Shown piece after piece: positions 57,582-64,000 of a DNA stretch of 64,000 bases (positions are counted from its first letter, which is position 1; every line of letters begins with the position of its first letter). Source of the stretch: Siderastrea siderea (Eukaryota > Cnidaria > Anthozoa > Scleractinia > Rhizangiidae); NCBI GenBank assembly GCA_964030785.1, contig OZ034968.1, positions 22,165,186 to 22,229,185 on the forward strand. Reading direction: 5' to 3'. The translations under genes were made by a program, and so were the position numbers. The notes under the pieces are model-generated. The model was not told the origin of the DNA and did not search any database. It saw nothing but the letters and a program-made list of their open reading frames with translations.

Positions 57582-58519
57582 CTTACAAATGTATTTTAGA
57601 GTAAATTGTGATGGGTTTTTTACAAAAGCCAGTGGACCTGTACGTGTCTAGTGGTGCTTGCGCAAGCTTCTGTATCAAAGTGTCAGAGTTTACTTAATTG
57701 ACAAAGCGGCAGGTCACTATCAAAGGCATATTGTGTTGCGAGGAACTGTCACTTTCCAGTGGTGCTTGCGCGAGCAAAGCACCACTGGCTTGTGCAAAGC
57801 TTTTTACAAGGGCACCCAAGCGTTTTATGGCTATAAAATGTGAATATCTGGTGTAATAAAAAAACAAAACGATTTACTATTTTTTGTGTCCGTATCTTTC
57901 TTTAATCGATTTCGAAGGAAGTTACACCAGAGCGAAGAGAGTTTCTTGAAGTTTTTTATCAAATCGTTTTTAATATTCTCCCCGGAAGTGAGTCTCCGGT
58001 TTCAATTTATATCAAAATTTAAAATGGTCACACACCGACTGGTCACAAGCAGAAACTTGAAACTGGAGACGTGACCTTTAATACCCGCATCACACCGCAT
58101 GAAACAATTACAATTACAATCAGAATTACAATTACAATTACCGCTTTGATGAACCACCTTCGATCTGATGCAAATCCCTTCCAAATCGATTAAATAACAA
58201 AAACATTGGTATTTTAAATAACAATATAAATAAAGAAGGATTTAAAATCGTTTTTTACTATTAGCTATAAAGCGCACGGCTTTTATTTTCGCACCGAGAC
58301 TATTGTGAGTCTATGGCTCCAGCGCAAAAGTAAATACAGAAGCAAATACAACAACAACAATAATACAAGCGCTCGCCTCTCACAAACATAAGCAAACACT
58401 TAGCGACTATATATTGTGAGTCTTTGGCTCCAACACCTAAAGGTAAAATGGAATGTAAAAATTAATAATCTGTATGGTGTTGTCCGTCTTCAAAATCGTG
58501 CATTGTCCACATATCTAGC
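57582..58519. other. Transposon interior between ORF B and ORF C
   Basis: About 940 bases without a supported ORF. A GTGGTGCTTGCGC word recurs near 57650 and 57760, and a CAATTACAATTA tract lies near 58105-58140. If A/B and C/D are separate genes, this holds the 3' end of one and the promoter of the other. Confidence 0.4.
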
Positions 58520-59167
58520 TTACTCAGCATCACTTTCTGTGGTATCTTCTCTACTGCCAGAAGAGTTCCTTTTAACACTCTCACTTTCTTGTTCTTGTGC
58601 AGTGTTATTTTTAATAGCGTCCGTTATTCTGTCAAACTCTTTGAGAGAGTGTGCTGAGAGGTTCTCTTTTATTAGCTTGATGGAGTAAGTAGTTGCTGGG
58701 GTGCTGTCAAGCATCGACACAAGATAACGAACCTCAAACACTTTTATACTTGAAACTGCACTGACAATCAAATCTTCGTGATCTATTATATAGTCTTCGT
58801 CATTCGGAGTTTCTTCGTCAACCTTTAAAATTCTTCTTTTAATTGACTTTTCATGTTCTGCGTAGCGTTGGCATTTGCGTTTATCAGCCTTACGGCGATT
58901 TTGCTTCTGCTTTCTCGACTTTCTTTTTAGTGCATTTCCTCGGCGAGGGAAAATTCTTTCAACTCGTTGTTTAGCCTTTTGTAGTAGCTCCAGAGTTTCC
59001 TCTACTGTTGACTGAATGGAACTTGTATACTTTAAAAATTCCTGATTGGCGCTTTGCGTACATTGCATCCCTGGCTTAAGGCGGAGTCCATTAGCCATAA
59101 ATAGTGCATTGTCTTGGTCTGTGATTTCTGTACTTAGGCTTTCAAACTTGCCTTTAGCCTTCACCAA
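58520..59167 (-). pseudogene. Transposon ORF B: basic coiled-coil protein, family unrecognised
   Basis: The frame has no ATG at its apparent start (TTG). Reading upstream in frame gives KEHDSITISNNIDALVKAKG, which joins smoothly to the end of ORF A (EIFKQK), so A and B were probably one frame. Features are a predicted helix (QSTVEETLELLQKAKQRVER), a strongly basic nuclear-localisation-like block (KRKSRKQKQNRRKADKRK) and an acidic Ser/Glu C-terminus. No enzymatic motif seen. Confidence 0.55.
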
Positions 59168-59190
59168 CGCATCTATGTTGTTTGAAATTG

Positions 59191-59706
59191 TTATTGAATC
59201 GTGCTCTTTTGCTTGAAAATCTCATGCATGAATTTTCCTGCCGCTGCTGGATTGGTGGAAGTAATATACGAAACCTTGTTGTTGGCTTTCTTGATCGTTT
59301 CTTTAATATCCCACTGGCGTTTTCTTTCCCTGGTAAATTCCAGACGGAAGTTGTCTTTGAATGGACAGGTCGCCCAAAAACACTGGTAGAATTCTGCCAA
59401 AAGGGAATTGGAAAAGCGAGTATAATCGCCTTTTGGATCTGGAATCCACCCTAGTGAGACATCTTTCCAAATGCTACTTCTTGGTTGGTTTTCTTGCTCA
59501 TCGTGTGCTGTTTGTGTGGCCTCGGAATTTGGATCTGTCAATTTCTCGTGACATACTGGGGTGCACTCACAATAACCACAAAGTACTCCACCGCCTCTCA
59601 CAAACTCCGCGCATTCACCGCATGAACACTTTCCCCGATTGATTCCTTGCGAATCTATACCCATAGTACTGATCGTAGTTGAGAACGCGCAATGATGGTA
59701 CGACAA
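59191..59706 (-). CDS. Transposon ORF A: cysteine-rich zinc-binding-like protein (171 aa)
   Basis: It has an ATG start. An N-terminal cluster KCSCGECAEFV...VLCGYCECTPVCHEKL (Cx1Cx2C, x10, Cx2Cx1Cx3CH) could bind one or two zinc ions. The rest is soluble, with a basic FTRERKRQWDIKETIKK stretch. The frame ends SKSTIQ-stop only because of a shift in the CAAAAGAG run near 59205. The -1 frame leads directly into ORF B. It lies nearest the transposon's right end, the first ORF on the minus strand. Function unknown. Confidence 0.6.
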   Translation of the reverse strand: MSYHHCAFSTTISTMGIDSQGINRGKCSCGECAEFVRGGGVLCGYCECTPVCHEKLTDPNSEATQTAHDEQENQPRSSIWKDVSLGWIPDPKGDYTRFSNSLLAEFYQCFWATCPFKDNFRLEFTRERKRQWDIKETIKKANNKVSYITSTNPAAAGKFMHEIFKQKSTIQ

Positions 59707-60506
59707 GAAGATTTGTGTATTAAAATACTTTCATAGAGCGGAAATTGAGCTAGATCACGCAGAGCCTACCTGGAAAGTGAGAAACATCATGTGATATACG
59801 CTGGTTTAATAATTTATTAAATATTTTATCTTTGGTGTAATAAATGACCATCCAGGGTGAATCACGAGTACTGTTCTCAACGCACAATCGAGTACACGAG
59901 CGGCCATGACAAGCGAGATGATGTTTGGCTTTATAGGTAAGTTTTTAATGATGCTTCAATCGTGTGCGAGAAGTTTCCTTTTCCTACAGAGGCCTGTCTG
60001 CCTTTAACAGAATTCGGAAATGTAGGAAATATTTGTTTTTGAGAGGCAGATTTCGCATGCTAAACAAATAAACCTTACCTGTTTTAATAACCAACAGCAA
60101 TGCCGGCTAGTCGAAGAAAGAAGCGCGTGTATTTTCCCTTAGATATTTTATGTTCAAAACTTTTATAATAGTCAAGGTTTATACTTCCATATTCAAACTT
60201 CAGCTATAAAACGTAAATATCCCACACCGATTGTTCGCATTTTCCTTGTTTCAGCGCGCACACATTCAATATCGAGATATATTTGTATTCAAACACTTTG
60301 CGTTCACAAGCGAAACGTTCTGAGGTTTCTACAGCATGGAACATACCATGTAGTAGTGAGGGGAGGGTCGCACTTTTGTCAGTCACCTAAAGGTGGGGGT
60401 TCAGGAGTTTTTTTGTTAAAACGCGAGGGAGGGCCAACACTTTTTTGGGAAAAAATACCAAAATTCCCCAGCCCTCCCCCCCCAAGTAAAAACGTACCTT
60501 CCCTTA

Positions 60507-61503
60507 ATGAGAGAAACGTGCAAGTTTGATCTTTCCGATTAACAACCAAATTGCGCACATAATTGCCAGGAAAGTATAGAAATGGTGTGATTGTGGCTTT
60601 TTCTAACTTCGCCGTTTTTCCGTGATGGGTGGAGAACAGTTAATCCCCTTCACTTATTATCTATAAGATAGGTCCAGATGCAGGGACCTGATTGGTCGGG
60701 TATCTTTCTTTGTTCGGTTTGGAGCAACAGAGTTTTGATCCCTCCCCAAAACCCCTTACGACACCGAACAACCGCCTTCTTGTATTTACAGTGTTTCAAC
60801 CTCTTAAAAGTTCACGAATAATTAATTAAAAGCAGATTTCATTTCCACGCCATTTTACAAATAGCAGGATCGTGACGGTCAGTCATTGGACTGAATGGAA
60901 TCCAATTCGGTCTATAATCATGGCTGGTGATAGCCAATCAGATTCAAGAATTTGTTATAATTATGATTTTAAGGGACAAGGAGAAAAAACAATGAACAAA
61001 GAGAAAATGCATAACTAAAACTTGATGCCTTTATTTATCTCAAAAATACATGCCAAGAAAAAGAAAGAGGAAAGCGGAACAAAAGCTTGCTTTGCTCTTC
61101 AGGTATCAATTTCTGAGGATAAGAAACCTGCAAAATAAAAGGAAGTCACATGAGCTCTTTTTCACGAACTATATTAATTTTGAAATAGCCACGTTCAAAG
61201 AAATTTTTTTAACTGAAGACAGTCTCAAAGTAATTGTTTAAGATTTTGTTCCTCTCGACTCAAAGTCAATTGAAGCGAAGTTACGTGGGGTTAGGTTCAA
61301 CCGGCGAAAAAGAATGATATACAATTGAAAGGAATGAAAACGTGAAAAAGTTGTTGAAGTGTTGTGACAATTATATAGTTGTTACTGTATTCTTGACAAA
61401 CGTTTAGTGCTAGTTGATGACCAGGCACAGCAAAAGCAAAATATTTAAGCTCAAACCCGCATTCTGGTAAAATATTTCCTTGAATATGCTCTGCAGTCTT
61501 ACC
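60507..61503. other. Lectin gene 3' flank
   Basis: No coding sequence supported; a 63-codon ORF at 61050 is Lys-rich and featureless. A TTTATT at 61030-61035 is an AATAAA on the minus strand, about 470 bases after the lectin stop, and could be its polyadenylation signal. Confidence 0.45.
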
Positions 61504-62919
61504 TTAGCCCTCACACTTGTACTTGACCAGGAGATACTTGGTTGTTCCTCCACACGGATCCCCGAACACCTTGTTACTTGCATGCAACACACATCTGGCT
61601 TTCCCGTGACACGTGCTGCGCACCAGGGCAACAGATTTCGCGGCCTTACATTTGGTCGAGAGCATTGGAGCTTTTTTGCATGTACGTTTGTTCAGCCGGC
61701 CATAGTTCGCTTGCAAAATGCTTATCTTCTTTCCATTTTTGCAGGATAAGGTCGCTTTCTTGTTTTGACAAATTGTGAAAGTCTTGGGCTTATCTAGTGT
61801 GAAAAGTGCAGTCATTAGATTTTAAAATTAGGGTCCCTTTAGACAAACGCTTATCAAAGCGATAATTTTATTGCTAGTTTTCTGTGTTTTTCGAGTTTTC
61901 TCCTTGATATTTCGTTTGTGAGTTGTCGAGTTTCGTGTTGATATTTTAAGAAAATCTTGCCATGCAATTTACACGAATTATTATGTTTTATTCAAATCAA
62001 CATTTTGCCTGCTAAGTTAAGTTGGTGATTACAAAACCCTGTGAATTTCATGTGCAAATCCAAATCACTAAACTCAGGAATTTCCAGAGGCTAATTGTCT
62101 CGCAGAAGCTACAAGCTTAAAACTGAATGTTAATTATAAGCTTTGATGTTTTAATTCCTCGATGTTCGAAACTGAACGAGTCATTTTAGACAGCAAATTC
62201 TCAGTTCAGTAAATTTAGTAGCACTTACCTTCGTTAATGACTTTCCGAATCATCCTTGATATGCCATTGAGTTTTCTTTCCATTCTGGCCAAGCGACTCA
62301 ACAATATCTTGTTTGCTGATAGCGAAATAAACCGGGTGAAAATTAATCAGTTCTTGACAAAGCAGAAAACGTTTAAGTTGTAGATTGAAACTAGATTTCT
62401 TTTTAGGAATTTACGAAACGCTTTTTAACTTATAACAAAGTCAGTCGTATCGTAGAAAAAGACAAAAACTAGGAATTTCGAGTAATTTCGAATGGGGATA
62501 AACGTACACTGCGAGAATTTAAAAAATGCCGTAGGAAATTAGGAATACGTCAACAATGTTTTAATGAGGCTGAGATTTGCGTTTGTTTCGTCATCGAAAT
62601 ATTTACTTCAGTACCGGATAAAAAGCGTAAATATCTGCCGGGAAGTTTACTAAAAAAAATTCATAACACCCGTACCTTTCTTCAGATGTTTTGCCTGCAA
62701 TTCCAGTGAGCCGACTTTGCTGTGGGTGAAACGCAGAGTTAGGTCAACGCCACTCACAATGGACAAAACTTGACCGAGATCTTTCTTGCGGTTAGGACAA
62801 ACTGTTTTGATTCTATGTTTCAAGACCTTTCCTTTTTGGCCTTTTTTGGCAACGGAAGGGACAGGCTGCAAAATTGCGAACATTACCAAAGCGAGAACGA
62901 CCAACTTGAGTTTAAACAT
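61504..62919 (-). CDS. Secreted rhamnose-binding (SUEL-type) lectin, three exons (206 aa)
   Basis: Exons: 62919-62676, 62315-62229 and 61793-61504. Introns are all phase 1 with GT/AG sites, and the total of 621 nt is in frame. Residues 1-24 are a signal peptide ending PSVA. A Lys-rich spacer (about 25-80) and a short amphipathic helical linker from exon 2 (LLSRLARMERKLNGISRMIR) follow. One SUEL carbohydrate-binding domain makes up exon 3. It shows the lectin signatures YGR (in ANYGRLNKRTC) and DPC (in FGDPCGGTTKYL), plus the paired cysteines CQNKKATLSC and TCHGKARC. The family binds L-rhamnose or D-galactose and often acts in recognition or immunity; here only secretion and sugar binding can be inferred. 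A single domain plus helical linker suggests oligomerisation. The stop TAA is at 61504-61506. Confidence 0.88.
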
Positions 62920-64000
62920 CGTGATGAATTTGTCGAGAATGGCGACAAAGTCTTCTTAGTCGTAAAAGAGAAGTGTTTACCGGCCCGAGGGAAACTCAGT
63001 ATTAAAGAGCAATACGTAGCCCAAAGTTTCGCAGCTTTTTCATGTTGAAAATACGTCAACTAATCATTTACTTTTAGCAAATAGAAAACTGCAAGCAAAG
63101 AACAGAAGAACAATGTCCATGGAACATTTGTTTGCTTTTCAAATTGTTAAGTCTTTGCGTAAGAATGTCATATGAGGGTTCAAAATAGACTTCTCTGAAC
63201 ATTCTTCCCGCTCTTCATCAATTTTTGCCCCATATTGTCATCCCACCCCAGACAATATCCGAAGCGACTGGAGACTCGAGATTTCCTATGTTTTATTCCG
63301 TCATTAAACTGAAAGACGTCTACTAATTACTTCCTCCCAGTGTAATCTTCCAAAGTTTAGCATATCCATGTTCCCGCCAAGGTTATGTCATCCCGTATGA
63401 CTGTCACGTCCGCAAAATTTCTAGTCATAGCGCATCCCAGAAAAAAACCGCTCTGTTGAAATACCTCTGATCTTAATATGGCTAGTTGCATTTTTTGTCG
63501 TTTCATACACTTTCTTTTCAATCGTACGAGTCATTCTCCAATCGAGAGTGAAAGTTTAGATGTAATGTAAATATTAATTGCTACTAACAGCATTAATAAG
63601 TAGTAAAAAGTTTGACAGTACTATTCAAATTTTCTTACAAACTCGACAGCCTAAATGTTTATTTCTTCTCAGTTACGTCACTATGGATTTCGTTTTTCTA
63701 AGGACTTTATTTTTATTGACATATCTCCTTCAAAAAGTTATTTTCAAGAAACACTGAAAGGCAAACAACTGAAAACCAAATTCAAATTTTATCTTTGCCT
63801 CTTACAATGAGAATCCGTGTGAGCTTTCATATAACTATTTTTATAGAAAGTTCATCAAGTCCGCTTTGAAAACTTTCGCACGCGCCATTTCGCCCGTCCC
63901 GCTTTTTTTCCTCCCTCCCCCATGACTTGCTTTTGATCCAAACACATGTATCTAAATACAACCAAGCCAAGGGGTTCAATCAATACACAAACAACACTAG
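62920..64000. other. Upstream flank of the lectin gene
   Basis: Presumed promoter and 5' UTR of the minus-strand lectin gene. No further gene, RNA or clear repeat recognised; the ORF at 62770-63048 is antisense to the lectin first exon. Confidence 0.4.

Larger units (their letters stand above)
55020..60503 (-). mobile_element. TTA-flanked DNA transposon, long copy (5484 bp) with four unrecognised ORFs
   Basis: The terminal repeats GGGAAGGTACGTTTTTA and inverse extend into a G-rich stretch (about 40 bp in all). TTA abuts both ends (55017-55019 and 60504-60506). The 930-bp copy at 6463 is its internal deletion derivative. The minus strand carries ORF A (59706-59191), ORF B (59167-58520), ORF C (57581-56445) and ORF D (56476-55265). 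A/B and C/D look like two genes each interrupted by a frame break. The ends match PIF/Harbinger rules (GGG, TWA), but I see neither that family's DDE transposase nor its Myb-like partner. It may be a divergent or cargo-carrying family. Confidence 0.8.

Noticed and set aside
59906..59938. ATG-led stretch ending in a strong GTAAGT donor on the + strand, inside the long transposon
   Set aside because: No downstream exon could be matched to it, and it lies in repeat DNA shared with no coding evidence.

Overview
This window looks like nuclear DNA from an animal, most probably an anthozoan cnidarian such as a stony coral. The basis is one long intron-rich animal gene (a class V myosin), small secreted-protein genes split by phase-1 introns, a sea-urchin-egg-lectin-type domain, AT-rich non-coding sequence, and a dense mix of Penelope, LINE, SINE, TTAA-, TWA- and TA-targeting DNA elements and fold-back repeats. 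The species cannot be named from sequence alone. There are no bacterial operons, CRISPR arrays or ribosome binding sites.

Layout. Bases 1-2640 hold a degenerate tandem repeat of about 0.7 kb. It leads into a small secreted-protein ORF with a Gla-like cysteine/glutamate motif (2685-2915). Bases 4395-7392 hold a duplicated 280-bp block, a TTAA-flanked inverted-repeat element and a 930-bp deletion derivative of a TTA-flanked transposon. Bases 9023-40779 (+) carry a complete class V myosin gene. I could assign 35 constitutive coding exons by splice signals and phase; they sum to 5457 nt, or 1818 residues plus stop. The encoded parts are an SH3-like N-terminus, a motor with P-loop, switch I and switch II, six IQ motifs, a coiled coil and a dilute-type cargo-binding tail. 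An 84-nt phase 0-0 candidate cassette exon lies in the tail region. The introns hold a SINE, a Penelope-like element with a GIY-YIG domain, several MITEs and fold-backs, a 1.6-kb long-inverted-repeat element, a 1.2-kb element with a 9-bp target duplication, and an 88-bp minisatellite.

Bases 44611-48258 (-) carry a two-exon Ly6/uPAR-type GPI-anchored protein gene. Its intron contains a LINE tail, itself split by a 589-bp palindrome with a 7-bp target duplication. Bases 48641-53322 are a TAA-flanked DNA transposon containing a nested TTAA-flanked element and two fold-backs. Bases 55020-60503 are the full-length (5.5 kb) TTA-flanked transposon related to the copy at 6463. It carries four minus-strand ORFs of unrecognised families, joined pairwise across frame breaks. 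Bases 61504-62919 (-) carry a three-exon secreted rhamnose-binding (SUEL) lectin gene.

The host genes are functionally unrelated neighbours: intracellular cargo transport, a cell-surface three-finger protein, and a secreted lectin. The main unexplained content is the mobile DNA, especially the 5.5-kb TTA-flanked element, whose ORFs I cannot match to a known transposase.
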